From positions 2,206,501-2,270,500 of the forward strand of contig NZ_CP017940.1 in NCBI RefSeq assembly GCF_002764115.1: a DNA stretch of 64,000 bases. Direction: 5' to 3'. Below, in pieces: positions 45,854-54,521 of the stretch; position 1 is the first letter of the stretch, and each line of letters begins with the position of its first letter. The notes beneath the pieces were generated by a model that saw only the letters and a program-made list of their open reading frames with translations, had not been told where the DNA came from and ran no database searches. A program made the position numbers and the translations under genes. Origin of the DNA: Phyllobacterium zundukense. GTDB lineage: Bacteria > Pseudomonadota > Alphaproteobacteria > Rhizobiales > Rhizobiaceae.

Positions 45854-47952
45854 ACGACCCGGCAAACCCATCCCCCAATCCGAAGCAGATTCTTCCTGAC
45901 GACGTGAAGGAGGACGATATCGACGTTGGTGTGGCAAAGGAAGAGGACGAGACGCCTGACGAGAGCGGCGAGCCGCTGCGCGATGTTGCCGCGCTGATCA
46001 GTGCGATCGAGTGGGATTCTACCGTCGTCAGCGATGGCACCAGTGGCGCCGATGTGATTGCCGAGCTGGTCAAGCGCCTGCCAAACAAGCCCGGCGTCTA
46101 TCGCATGTTCAACGAGGCCGGTGACGTGCTTTATGTCGGCAAGGCGCACAGCTTGAAGAAGCGCGTTTCCAACTATGCGCGCGGTCAGGGCCACAACAAC
46201 CGTATCGCCCGCATGATCCGCGAAACCATGAAGATGGAGTTCGTCGTCACCCGTACCGAGACGGAAGCGCTGCTCCTGGAAGCGAATCTGATCAAGCGCT
46301 TGCGGCCACGTTTTAATGTGTTGATGCGGGATGACAAATCCTTCCCATATATCCTGCTGACCGCTCCGAAACAGACAGACAGGAGGCTGGCGCCCGGGAT
46401 TTTCAAGCATCGCGGCGCGCGTTCGAGCAAGGGCGATTATTTCGGGCCTTTCGCCTCGGCCGGAGCAGTCGGGCGGACGATCAACGCGCTGCAGCGGGCA
46501 TTCCTACTGCGCACCTGCACGGATTCGTTCTACGAGAACCGTACACGACCCTGCCTGCTCTACCAGATCAAGCGCTGCTCCGGGCCGTGCACCGGCGAAA
46601 TCAGCGATGCGGATTATGACGAGCTCGTCAGCGAAACCAAGGCCTTTCTTTCCGGCAAGAGCCAGGCAGTGAAGACGCATCTGTCCGATGCGATGCGCGA
46701 GGCATCGGCGGAACTGGATTTCGAACGGGCTGCCGTATACCGCGACAGGCTCTCGGCGCTGTCGCATGTGCAAGCGCACTCCGGCATCAATCCGCAATCG
46801 GTGGAGGAAGCCGATGTCTTCGCCATCTATCAGGACGGCGGCGTTACCTGCATTCAGGTGTTTTTCTTCCGTACCGGTCAGAACTGGGGCAACCGCGCCT
46901 ATTATCCGAAGGCGGATTCGTCCTTGTCCGGTGCGGAGGTTCTCGGCGCGTTCCTGTCGCAGTTCTATGATGACAAGCCCTGCCCGGCCCTGATCCTGCT
47001 TTCCGAGACAGTCGAAGACCAGGAACTGCTCGGCGTGGCGCTGACAGCTAAATCCGATCGCAAGGTCACAATCAGCGTTCCGCAGCGCGGCGAGAAAAAG
47101 GATCTGGTCGAGCATGCGCTGAGCAATGCGCGCGAGGCCCTGGGGCGCCAGCTCGCGGAAACCTCATCGCAATCACGGCTGCTCAAGGGCGTGGCGGAGA
47201 CTTTCGGTCTCGAAAAGACGCCGCGGCGCATCGAGGTCTACGACAACTCCCACATCATGGGCACCAACGCCATTGGCGCGATGATCGTTGCCGGACCCGA
47301 AGGTTTCGTCAAAAACCAGTATCGCAAGTTCAATATCCGCTCGACAGAGATCACGCCGGGCGACGATTTCGGCATGATGCGAGAGATCATCGAGCGGCGC
47401 TTCAGCCGGCTCGTCAAGGAACATGGCACGCCGGAGACCAAGGACGCGCCGGCAGAGGATATCGAGATCGACGAATTCGACGACGATTCTGACGCTTTTC
47501 CGGCGTGGCCCGACATTATCCTGATCGACGGGGGCCAGGGACAGATGAGCGCGGTGCGCGGTATCCTGCAGGAGATGGGCATTGCCGACAAGGTAACGGC
47601 CATCGGCGTCGCCAAAGGCGTTGACCGCGATGCGGGACGCGAGCGCTTCTTCATGGAGGGCAAGCCGTCATTCACGCTGCCGCCACGCGATCCGGTCCTG
47701 TATTTCCTGCAGCGCTTGCGCGACGAGGCGCACCGCTTTGCCATCGGCACGCACCGCGCGAAGCGCAAGAAGGAAATGGTCAAGAACCCGCTCGATGAAA
47801 TCGCCGGGATCGGTCCTTCGCGCAAACGTGCCCTCCTGCATCAATTTGGCACGGCCAAGGCGGTTTCACGGGCTGCTGTCGAAGATTTGATGAAGGTCGA
47901 CGGTATATCTGAAGCGATGGCGATTACAATTCGCGACCATTTCCGTACATAG
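45850..47952 (+). CDS. uvrC: Excinuclease ABC subunit C
   Basis: A 700-residue endonuclease that makes both incisions in nucleotide excision repair. GIY-YIG-type N-terminal nuclease ([20 protein letters not shown]), UvrB-interacting region, RNase H-like domain starting near [19 protein letters not shown], and C-terminal helix-hairpin-helix ([20 protein letters not shown]). A 70-residue acidic N-terminal extension precedes the nuclease domain, as in related rhizobial proteins. The ATG at 45850 overlaps the SDR stop (ATGA). Confidence 0.96.
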   Translation: MNDPANPSPNPKQILPDDVKEDDIDVGVAKEEDETPDESGEPLRDVAALISAIEWDSTVVSDGTSGADVIAELVKRLPNKPGVYRMFNEAGDVLYVGKAHSLKKRVSNYARGQGHNNRIARMIRETMKMEFVVTRTETEALLLEANLIKRLRPRFNVLMRDDKSFPYILLTAPKQTDRRLAPGIFKHRGARSSKGDYFGPFASAGAVGRTINALQRAFLLRTCTDSFYENRTRPCLLYQIKRCSGPCTGEISDADYDELVSETKAFLSGKSQAVKTHLSDAMREASAELDFERAAVYRDRLSALSHVQAHSGINPQSVEEADVFAIYQDGGVTCIQVFFFRTGQNWGNRAYYPKADSSLSGAEVLGAFLSQFYDDKPCPALILLSETVEDQELLGVALTAKSDRKVTISVPQRGEKKDLVEHALSNAREALGRQLAETSSQSRLLKGVAETFGLEKTPRRIEVYDNSHIMGTNAIGAMIVAGPEGFVKNQYRKFNIRSTEITPGDDFGMMREIIERRFSRLVKEHGTPETKDAPAEDIEIDEFDDDSDAFPAWPDIILIDGGQGQMSAVRGILQEMGIADKVTAIGVAKGVDRDAGRERFFMEGKPSFTLPPRDPVLYFLQRLRDEAHRFAIGTHRAKRKKEMVKNPLDEIAGIGPSRKRALLHQFGTAKAVSRAAVEDLMKVDGISEAMAITIRDHFRT

Positions 47953-48061
47953 AGTCTTTCTTATTGATATCGGGACATAAATGCGCCCGACTCCCCATTG
48001 ATGAGCTTGACGGAACGCGGTCGAACCCCTTTGATCGGCACTGATTTGATTGGTTGGAAAC

Positions 48062-48646
48062 ATGCCCAGAAACAACGCCTATTCGCTGCCGAATATCCTG
48101 ACTTATGCACGTATTATCGCGGTACCGCTTGTGGTCCTGTGCTTTTTCCTGGAAGGCCGCCTGCAATCGAGCGATGCGGCCCGCTGGAGTGCTCTTGCGA
48201 TATTCCTCATCGCAAGCATCACGGATTTCTTTGACGGCTATCTGGCGCGAATCTGGCAACAGACGTCGACAATTGGCCGCATGCTGGACCCGATAGCCGA
48301 CAAATTGCTGGTCTCGGCCTGCCTGTTGCTCCTGGCGGCGGATGGAACGATCGCCGGCTGGACGCTTTGGGCAGCGATCATCATTCTTTGCCGGGAAATC
48401 CTGGTTTCGGGCCTGCGCGAATATCTGGCGGAACTCAAGGTTAGCGTACCGGTGAGCCGGCTTGCCAAGTGGAAGACCACAATTCAGATGATTGCCGTTG
48501 CATTTCTGCTGGCGGGCCCTGCCGGCGACGAGATCATTCCGATTATTACGATATCCGGCATCATTCTGTTGTGGATCGCCGCCTTGATTACGCTGTACAC
48601 TGGTTGGGATTATTTCCGGGCCGGGCTGAAACACGTGGTGGACTGA
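48062..48646 (+). CDS. pgsA: CDP-diacylglycerol-glycerol-3-phosphate 3-phosphatidyltransferase
   Basis: A 194-residue inner-membrane enzyme that makes phosphatidylglycerol phosphate. The signature is complete: Asp55, Asp58, Gly59, Ala62, Arg63, Gly72, Asp76, Asp80 (ITDFFDGYLARIWQ ... IGRMLDPIADKLL). The uvrC-pgsA-moaD-moaE order is widely conserved in Hyphomicrobiales and supports the assignment over the paralogue at 34595. The ATG at 48062 (MPRNNAYSLPNILTYARI) starts the family-typical N-terminus. Confidence 0.94.
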   Translation: MPRNNAYSLPNILTYARIIAVPLVVLCFFLEGRLQSSDAARWSALAIFLIASITDFFDGYLARIWQQTSTIGRMLDPIADKLLVSACLLLLAADGTIAGWTLWAAIIILCREILVSGLREYLAELKVSVPVSRLAKWKTTIQMIAVAFLLAGPAGDEIIPIITISGIILLWIAALITLYTGWDYFRAGLKHVVD

Positions 48647-48649
48647 AAG

Positions 48650-48904
48650 ATGACCAAACTCGTCTATTTCGCATGGGTGCGAGAGCGGATCGGCAAGGGC
48701 GAGGAATATCTCGATCTGGAGCCATCGATCGTGACCGTCGGCGACCTGCTGGCGCATCTGAAGACGCGCGGCGAAGAATATGAAGCGGCGTTTGAATATC
48801 AGGATGTGATCCGCGTTGCGATCAATCAGGAACATGTGGATCACGATGCACCGATCAAGGGTGCCCATGAAATCGCGCTCTTCCCGCCGATGACCGGGGG
48901 ATGA
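48650..48904 (+). CDS. moaD: Molybdopterin synthase small subunit
   Basis: An 84-residue ubiquitin-fold sulfur carrier. It ends in FPPMTGG; the terminal Gly is thiocarboxylated and donates sulfur to precursor Z through MoaE. Starts 3 bp after pgsA and ends 3 bp before moaE, so it is part of one operon. Supplies cofactor for enzymes such as the oxidoreductase at 37128-39287 (inference). Confidence 0.94.
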   Translation: MTKLVYFAWVRERIGKGEEYLDLEPSIVTVGDLLAHLKTRGEEYEAAFEYQDVIRVAINQEHVDHDAPIKGAHEIALFPPMTGG

Positions 48905-48907
48905 AGC

Positions 48908-49381
48908 ATGAGCACGGTCAAACCGCTCATCCTTATCCAGAGCGGGGATTTTGATACTGCTGCCGAAATTGCCCGCATGACCAAGGATCGCCGCGGCATT
49001 GGCGCGGTGGTGACATTCAGCGGTCTGTGCCGCGACGAAGCGGGCATGCTGGCGGCACTGGAAATCGAACATTATCCCGGCATGGCCGAGGTTGAAATCG
49101 GCCGCATTGCCGAAGAGGCTTTGGGCCGCTGGACCTTGACTGGTCTTACCGTCGTCCATCGTTATGGCTTCATCAAACCTGGCGAGAACATCGTCCTCGT
49201 TGTCGCCGCATCCGCGCATCGCCAGGCCGCCTTCGAGGCGGCGTCATTCCTGATGGATTACCTGAAAGACGCCGCACCCTTCTGGAAGAAACAGCACCTC
49301 GTCAGCGGCGGGGAAAGCTGCTGGGTTGAGGTAAAGCCGAAAGACAAGGAAGCACTCAAGCGCTGGCAGAAGATCAAATGA
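48908..49381 (+). CDS. moaE: Molybdopterin synthase catalytic subunit
   Basis: A 157-residue partner of MoaD that builds the dithiolene of molybdopterin. Family blocks GAVVTFSGLCRDEAG, LEIEHYPGMAEVEI, VHRYGFIKPGENIVLVVAAS and the late lysine-rich PFWKKQHLVSG region are intact. Overlaps the next gene by ATGA. Confidence 0.95.
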   Translation: MSTVKPLILIQSGDFDTAAEIARMTKDRRGIGAVVTFSGLCRDEAGMLAALEIEHYPGMAEVEIGRIAEEALGRWTLTGLTVVHRYGFIKPGENIVLVVAASAHRQAAFEAASFLMDYLKDAAPFWKKQHLVSGGESCWVEVKPKDKEALKRWQKIK

Positions 49382-49803
49382 ATCGTATTGCCATTGGATC
49401 ACTCGTCATCGGCTTTGTCGCAGTGCTCGTATTGCTGGTCCTGTCTTTTTCCGCCCGGGGCGACGAGCTCAGGGATGTGACCTGGCTGGCCGAGGATATC
49501 AATGGCGCAGGCGTGATCGACTATGCGCAGACGACGCTGCTCATCAAGGCCGACGGATCGGCGAGCGGCTCTGGCGGATGCAATCGTTTCATGACAAGCG
49601 CGACGATTTCTGGATCGCAGCTCACTTTCAAGCCCGCAGCTGGAACACGCATGATGTGCGCGGCGGCAGTGATGGACCAGGAACAGAAATTCTTCTCGGC
49701 GCTGGAGCAGACACGTTCCTACACAATCGAAGCTGCCACTGGAAAGCTGTTCCTGCACGATGAAGCCGGGAAAATCATCGCCCGCCTGGCTCGAGAGAAA
49801 TAG
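49378..49803 (+). CDS. META-domain (HslJ-like) protein
   Basis: A 141-residue protein with an N-terminal membrane/signal helix (AIGSLVIGFVAVLVLLVLSF) and one META domain (WLAEDINGAGVIDYAQTTL, GGCNRFMTSATISGSQLTF, TRMMCAAAVMDQEQKFF). In HslJ-type proteins this domain is linked to heat or antibiotic stress at the envelope. ATG overlaps the moaE stop by 4 bp, so it is the last gene of that operon before a terminator. Confidence 0.87.
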   Translation: MNRIAIGSLVIGFVAVLVLLVLSFSARGDELRDVTWLAEDINGAGVIDYAQTTLLIKADGSASGSGGCNRFMTSATISGSQLTFKPAAGTRMMCAAAVMDQEQKFFSALEQTRSYTIEAATGKLFLHDEAGKIIARLAREK

Positions 49804-49824
49804 AAAGAAAATCCTCTAGCAATA

Positions 49825-49853
49825 AAAAAGCCGGGCGTTTGCCCGGCCTTTTT
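49825..49853. terminator. Bidirectional rho-independent terminator
   Basis: Core stem CCGGGC/GCCCGG around loop GTTT (49831-49846), extended by a G-C pair and flanking A- and T-runs. It lies between the META-domain gene and the convergent ndk. Confidence 0.85.
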
Positions 49854-49871
49854 ATTTCAATGGACGTCGGA

Positions 49872-50294
49872 TCAGCCAACGATTTCGGTGCCGGAGAACC
49901 AGTAGGCGATTTCTTCCGCAGCAGTCTCAGGGGCATCGGAGCCGTGAACCGAGTTCTCGCCGATGGAGAGAGCAAAAGTCTTGCGGATCGTGCCTTCGTC
50001 GGCATTGGCCGGGTTGGTCGCGCCCATGATTTCACGGTTGCGGGCAATGGCGTTCTCGCCTTCGAGGACCTGAACGATCGTCGGGCCCGAGGACATGGAG
50101 TCAACCAGCTCGCCGAAGAACGGACGTTCTTTGTGCACTGCGTAGAAGCCTTCAGCCTCGCGGCGGCTCATCCAGACGCGCTTGGAAGCAACGACGCGAA
50201 GGCCAGACTCTTCGAACTTCTGGGTGATGGCGCCGGTGAGGTTACGACGGGTAGCGTCGGGCTTGATCATCGAAAAAGTGCGTTCAATTGCCAT
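49872..50294 (-). CDS. ndk: Nucleoside diphosphate kinase
   Basis: A 140-residue enzyme that equalises NTP pools by phosphotransfer through a histidine. The catalytic His117 is in GENSVHGSD, and the N-terminal [19 protein letters not shown] and [15 protein letters not shown] blocks are typical. The ATG at 50294 is the conserved start; the open frame upstream to 50402 is not used in relatives. Confidence 0.96.
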   Translation of the reverse strand: MAIERTFSMIKPDATRRNLTGAITQKFEESGLRVVASKRVWMSRREAEGFYAVHKERPFFGELVDSMSSGPTIVQVLEGENAIARNREIMGATNPANADEGTIRKTFALSIGENSVHGSDAPETAAEEIAYWFSGTEIVG

Positions 50295-50410
50295 GAAATG
50301 AAACCTTGTCATTAGGGGGAATGGTGGCGGCTCTATAGCGGCAGGCAGCCCATTTGCCAATAGACCTTTTGCCAATCCATCCCGATGGGCACATGGCTGC
50401 ACCTCTTCTT

Positions 50411-50439
50411 ACCCTCCCCTTGTAGGAGGGAGGATAAGG
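50411..50439. repeat. REP-like repeat related to 37148-37168
   Basis: ACCCTCCCCT, TGTA and GGAGGGAGG form a near-perfect stem, followed by ATAAGGC. Sequence and layout parallel the element at 37148-37168, so the two are probably one dispersed family. It lies between ndk and a GST gene and could also slow transcription. Confidence 0.5.
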
Positions 50440-50463
50440 CGCGGCACCGTTATAAGCCCAAGT

Positions 50464-51153
50464 CTAAGCAGCGCCGATCTGGCGCGCGATGCCACCATGC
50501 AGATCGAGACAGCGCTCGAACCAGTCATGCACCGGATCGCTTCCATCCAGCAATTTATATGGTGTCAGAACCCGAGCCCACTGAAAGGCGCCGAAAACGA
50601 TGTAGTCGCTAAATAGCGGCCCTTCCCCGCCGATAAACGGCTGCGACACGAGCATCTTGCGCATGGGCTCGAGGCTTTTGGTGAAGGCTTCGCGCTTTGC
50701 ATCGCGCTCGGCAGCGACATCCTCCAGTTTGCGGCCAAAGATCTTCTCGCGGCTCTCGCGGAAATAGGCCTGGTTCGGCGCATCAAGCAGGTCGTGCACC
50801 GGCATGAGGATCACCACATTCATATAGGGATGGATGGTCATCTGCGACCAGCCCTCGACAAAGCGGGCCATGGCGCGGCCGCCCGCGCCCTTGAACAGCG
50901 ACGGGCGGTCCGGATAGTGGTCCTCCAGATAGAGCGCAATTTCAAAGGAATCCGCCACGACCTTTTCTCCGTCTCGTATGATCGGGACCTTGGCGGAATA
51001 GCCGTTCTCGAGCTGCGGAATATCCTTGAAGGAAATCGTATTGCGGTCAAAGGGGAGCCCCTTGTGGGCCAATGACATGACCGTTTTCCAGCAATGCGGG
51101 CTGAATGGACGGTTTTTGTCGGCGCCGACGAGTTCGTGCAGAATGATTCCCAT
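50464..51153 (-). CDS. Glutathione S-transferase-like protein
   Basis: A 229-residue GST-fold protein with N-terminal LHELVGADKNRPFSPHCWKT (an SxxC-type active-site loop), glutathione-site DSFEIALYLEDHY, and a C-terminal helical domain. Related to the beta-etherase/GstB-like group, whose substrates include aromatic ethers, but this is only a family-level hint. The ATG at 51153 is chosen for the canonical first beta-strand. Confidence 0.82.
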   Translation of the reverse strand: MGIILHELVGADKNRPFSPHCWKTVMSLAHKGLPFDRNTISFKDIPQLENGYSAKVPIIRDGEKVVADSFEIALYLEDHYPDRPSLFKGAGGRAMARFVEGWSQMTIHPYMNVVILMPVHDLLDAPNQAYFRESREKIFGRKLEDVAAERDAKREAFTKSLEPMRKMLVSQPFIGGEGPLFSDYIVFGAFQWARVLTPYKLLDGSDPVHDWFERCLDLHGGIARQIGAA

Positions 51154-51219
51154 GGAAAGCCGCCTCTCTTTGGATAATATGGCAGCAAGACTGACTCTTT
51201 TCGGCAGAAAGTCAATTTG

Positions 51220-51732
51220 ATGGAACAGCATTTTCGTATGTTTGCTGCCTACAATCGCTGGGCCAACGAACGGCTTTATGCAGCAGCAGCCAGCCTCGAC
51301 GACGAAGAATACCGGCGTGACATGCACGCATTCTTTTCATCCCTGCACGGAACGCTGAACCATCTGCTTGTGACCGATCGCATCTGGCTGCATCGCTTCA
51401 CCGGTGAGGGCGATGCTCCGAAGGCGCTCGACGCAATCCTTTTTCACAAGCTGGAAGAGTTGAAGGCAGCGCGGGAGAAAGAGGATGCCCGCATCCTCAC
51501 CTGGATCAACGGGCTGGACAGCGCGGCGATTGCCGGGCGGTTCACCTACACGACGATCAGCGATATGCGCACGATCAGCCAGCGGCTGGCGCCGGCGCTC
51601 GCTCATCTCTTCAACCACCAGACGCACCATCGCGGCCAGGCTCACGCTATTTTGACTGCGCTTGGAAAGGCAGCGCCATCCTTCGATCTCATCCAGTTTC
51701 AACGGACCGAAGAGGGGCGACCTTATTCATAA
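51220..51732 (+). CDS. DinB-family protein
   Basis: A 170-residue four-helix-bundle protein of the DinB/YfiT type. Start MEQHFRMFAAYNRWANERLY. The three-His metal site is seen in LNHLLVTDRIWLHRF (His) and HLFNHQTHHRGQAH (His pair), a likely divalent-metal centre. Many members act as thiol transferases or stress proteins; the exact role is unknown. ATG at 51220; a TTG at 51217 is also in frame. Confidence 0.85.
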   Translation: MEQHFRMFAAYNRWANERLYAAAASLDDEEYRRDMHAFFSSLHGTLNHLLVTDRIWLHRFTGEGDAPKALDAILFHKLEELKAAREKEDARILTWINGLDSAAIAGRFTYTTISDMRTISQRLAPALAHLFNHQTHHRGQAHAILTALGKAAPSFDLIQFQRTEEGRPYS

Positions 51733-51748
51733 GGGTTGCATCACCATT

Positions 51749-51875
51749 GTGCGCCCTTCGACAAGCTCAGGATGAGGGAATGGGTTGGTTGCAGGGTAAC
51801 TAAGAAGGCGATGTTGGTGATTGTCTCTTGCAACCGACAAACATCCCTCATGGTGAGCCCCGTCGAACCACGCAC
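51749..51875. repeat. Imperfect palindromic repeat with CTTCGACAAGCTCAGGATG core
   Basis: The left arm starting GTGCGCCCTTCGACAAGC (51749-51779) and the right arm TCCCTCATGGTGAGCCCC to CGCAC (51844-51875) are inverted, imperfect copies of one another about 65 bp apart. The core resembles a dispersed repeat common in alphaproteobacterial intergenic DNA. It lies just upstream of the ABC-F gene. Confidence 0.65.
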
Positions 51876-51934
51876 ATCAGATATGCAACACGAATACCTT
51901 GCGGAAAAGCCATTTCCCGTGCAAAAGCGCGACC

Positions 51935-53839
51935 ATGCTTATTCTCGACGACATATCCGTGCGTATGGCCGGCCGCCTGCTGATCGATCACGCCAGCCTG
52001 AACCTGCCATCCGGCACGAAGGCCGGCCTGGTCGGGCGCAACGGCGCGGGCAAATCGACGCTGTTCAAGGTGATCACCGGCGAGCTTCACGCGGAAACCG
52101 GCGATTTCTTCCTGCCGAAGAATATCCGCATCGGCCAGGTGGCACAGGAAGCGCCGGGTACCGAAGACTCGCTGATGGAAATCGTGCTTGCCGCGGATCA
52201 GGAACGCACGGCGCTTCTGGCCGAGGCCGAGACAGCGACGGACCCGCACCGCATTGCCGACATCCATATCCGCCTCGCCGATATCGATGCGCATTCGGCA
52301 GAAGCACGCGCTGGCTCGATCCTTTCCGGTCTTGGCTTCGACGCGGAGGCGCAAAAGCGCCCTGCCTCATCCTTTTCGGGCGGCTGGCGCATGCGCGTCG
52401 CCCTGGCTGCGGTTCTCTTTGCCGAACCCGATCTTTTGCTCCTCGACGAGCCTACCAATTATCTCGATCTCGAAGGGACGCTGTGGCTGGAAGATTATGT
52501 GCGGCGCTATCCGCACACGGTCATCCTCATCAGCCATGACCGCGACCTTCTGAACTCGGCCGTCAATTCGATCATTCATCTGGATCAGACAAAGCTGACG
52601 CTCTGGCAGGGCAATTACGACCAGTTCGAGCGGTTGCGCAGCGAAGCGCTGGAATTGCAGCAGAAGCAGCGCACCAAGCAGGAAGCGCATCGCAAGCATA
52701 TGGAGGCGTTCGTCGAGCGCTTCCGCGCCAAGGCGTCCAAGGCCAAGCAAGCACAGTCGCGCCTGAAGGCCCTGCAGAAGCTCAAGCCGATTTCCGCGGT
52801 GATCGAAGATCACGTTCAACCCTTCCATTTTCCGGAGCCGGAAAAGGTCGTGGCATCGCCGATCATCGCTGTTGAAAGCGGTGAAGTCGGTTATACGCCT
52901 GGCAAGCCGGTGCTCAGACATCTCAATCTGCGCATCGATGCGGATGATCGCATCGCGCTGCTTGGCTCGAACGGCAATGGTAAGTCGACGCTGGCCAAGT
53001 TGATCGGCGGTCGCCTGCCTTTGCAAAGTGGCCGGTTGACCGTGGCGCCGAACCTGAAGATTTCGTTTTTCGCCCAGCACCAGCTCGACGACCTGATTCC
53101 CGAAGACAATGCGATCGAACACGTGCGTAAATTGATGCCGGACGCGCCGGAAGCCAAAGTTCGTGCCCGCGTTGCGAAAATGGGGCTGGCGACCGTCAAG
53201 ATGAACACGGCCGCGAAAGATCTTTCCGGCGGTGAAAAGGCGCGGCTGCTGATGGGCCTCGCAACCTTCCAGGGCCCAAACCTGCTGATCCTCGACGAGC
53301 CGACCAACCATCTCGACATCGACAGCCGTGAAGCGCTGATGCATGCGCTGAACGATTTCGATGGCGCGGTCATCCTCATCGCTCACGACAGGCATCTGAT
53401 CGAAGCGACCATGGACCGGCTGTGGCTGGTGCGTGATGGCGGCGTTGCGCCTTATGATGGCGATCTCGATGCCTATCGCTCACTGGTTCTGGCCGACGCC
53501 AAGGCCGAACGGGCTGGCAGCGGCAAGGCTATTGCTGACGAAGGTCCGAGGCTGACAAAGGCCGAGCAGCGCAAGCTGGCAGCACAGAAGCGCGAAGCCC
53601 TGAAGCCCCTGCAGAAGAAGATCCAGGAAGCCGAGGCGCAAGTGCACCGCTTCCAGAAGAAGATCGATACGCTGCAGAAACAGCTCGCTGACCCGGTCAT
53701 TTACACGCGCGAACCAGCCAAGGCGACGCAGATCGGCAAGGAAATCGGCTATGCCAAGTCTTCCCTCGCCCGCGCTGAAGAAGAGTGGCTGACGCTTTCG
53801 GGCGAGTATGAAGAAGCGATGACGGAACTGGCGCAGTAG
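51935..53839 (+). CDS. ABC-F family ATPase
   Basis: A 634-residue protein with two ATPase domains and no membrane part. First Walker A GRNGAGKST with signature FSGGWRMRVALA, second Walker A GSNGNGKST with signature LSGGEKARLLMG. A charged linker of about 80 residues separates the domains, and a C-terminal coiled coil starts near residue 540. ABC-F proteins bind ribosomes and help with stalled translation or confer antibiotic protection. The subgroup (Uup/EttA type) is not certain. The ATG at 51935 matches MLILDDISVRM. Confidence 0.92.
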   Translation: MLILDDISVRMAGRLLIDHASLNLPSGTKAGLVGRNGAGKSTLFKVITGELHAETGDFFLPKNIRIGQVAQEAPGTEDSLMEIVLAADQERTALLAEAETATDPHRIADIHIRLADIDAHSAEARAGSILSGLGFDAEAQKRPASSFSGGWRMRVALAAVLFAEPDLLLLDEPTNYLDLEGTLWLEDYVRRYPHTVILISHDRDLLNSAVNSIIHLDQTKLTLWQGNYDQFERLRSEALELQQKQRTKQEAHRKHMEAFVERFRAKASKAKQAQSRLKALQKLKPISAVIEDHVQPFHFPEPEKVVASPIIAVESGEVGYTPGKPVLRHLNLRIDADDRIALLGSNGNGKSTLAKLIGGRLPLQSGRLTVAPNLKISFFAQHQLDDLIPEDNAIEHVRKLMPDAPEAKVRARVAKMGLATVKMNTAAKDLSGGEKARLLMGLATFQGPNLLILDEPTNHLDIDSREALMHALNDFDGAVILIAHDRHLIEATMDRLWLVRDGGVAPYDGDLDAYRSLVLADAKAERAGSGKAIADEGPRLTKAEQRKLAAQKREALKPLQKKIQEAEAQVHRFQKKIDTLQKQLADPVIYTREPAKATQIGKEIGYAKSSLARAEEEWLTLSGEYEEAMTELAQ

Positions 53840-53845
53840 CGCCAG

Positions 53846-54514
53846 TCAACCCTCGGACACCGCTGGAATGACGGCCGTGGTGTAAAGCGAGTGCAACTGC
53901 CAGCCAAGCGTCTCATACAGTGCCCGGCCATCTGGGGTTGCCACCAGCGCCGCACGACGTATGCCTTTTTCATGTGAAAGCGTTTCAAGCTGCTTCATGA
54001 GCGCTCGTCCAAGCCCCTTGCGGCGATGGTTATCGTGCGTACGAATCCGGTCATAGACGGCAAGCTCACCCGGAAAAGCGATCCGTCCCGTCGCTGCAAT
54101 CTCCCCGCCCCCATCGAGTATATTCACGATGGTGACGCCGGCGTGCTGCTGATGATCGAAGACATATCCATCCGGCAGGGAAGCAGGACCACCCTGCATC
54201 GGCCCGGAGAGCAGCATCATGAAGCCCGGCGATTCAATACGCCAAGGTGGCGGCAGATTGGCCCGGACAATTTCCGGTGGCGCGCAGACTTTCAGGAAAA
54301 TGGACGGCTCGGCGATAGAATCCGCATGTTGACGGACGTGATCGGAATAGGCCGGAAACACATGCCGCCGCTTCTGGTCCGGCAAACCGACTTCGATGCG
54401 ATAGCCACCATTCTCGAAAACGGGCGCTGCCACCTGCCGTGTCAGCGCCCATCCCTCGACCCAAATCCCGACAATCTCAGGATCGGCCTTCAAATCGCGT
54501 TCATCAATTGCCAT
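53846..54514 (-). CDS. GNAT-family N-acetyltransferase
   Basis: A 222-residue protein whose C-terminal half is a GNAT domain, with the acetyl-CoA site in DRIRTHDNHRRKGLGRALM and DGRALYETLGWQLHS. The N-terminal part is an extra segment of unknown fold. The ATG at 54514 (MAIDERDLKADPE) lies 7 bp downstream of the MFS gene stop, so it is probably co-transcribed with the pump. Substrate unknown. Confidence 0.8.
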   Translation of the reverse strand: MAIDERDLKADPEIVGIWVEGWALTRQVAAPVFENGGYRIEVGLPDQKRRHVFPAYSDHVRQHADSIAEPSIFLKVCAPPEIVRANLPPPWRIESPGFMMLLSGPMQGGPASLPDGYVFDHQQHAGVTIVNILDGGGEIAATGRIAFPGELAVYDRIRTHDNHRRKGLGRALMKQLETLSHEKGIRRAALVATPDGRALYETLGWQLHSLYTTAVIPAVSEG

Positions 54515-54521
54515 CGGCAAT

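Noticed and set aside
52367..53395. Minus-strand open frame across the ABC-F gene
   Set aside because: Antisense shadow of an ABC-F gene with both ATPase sites intact.
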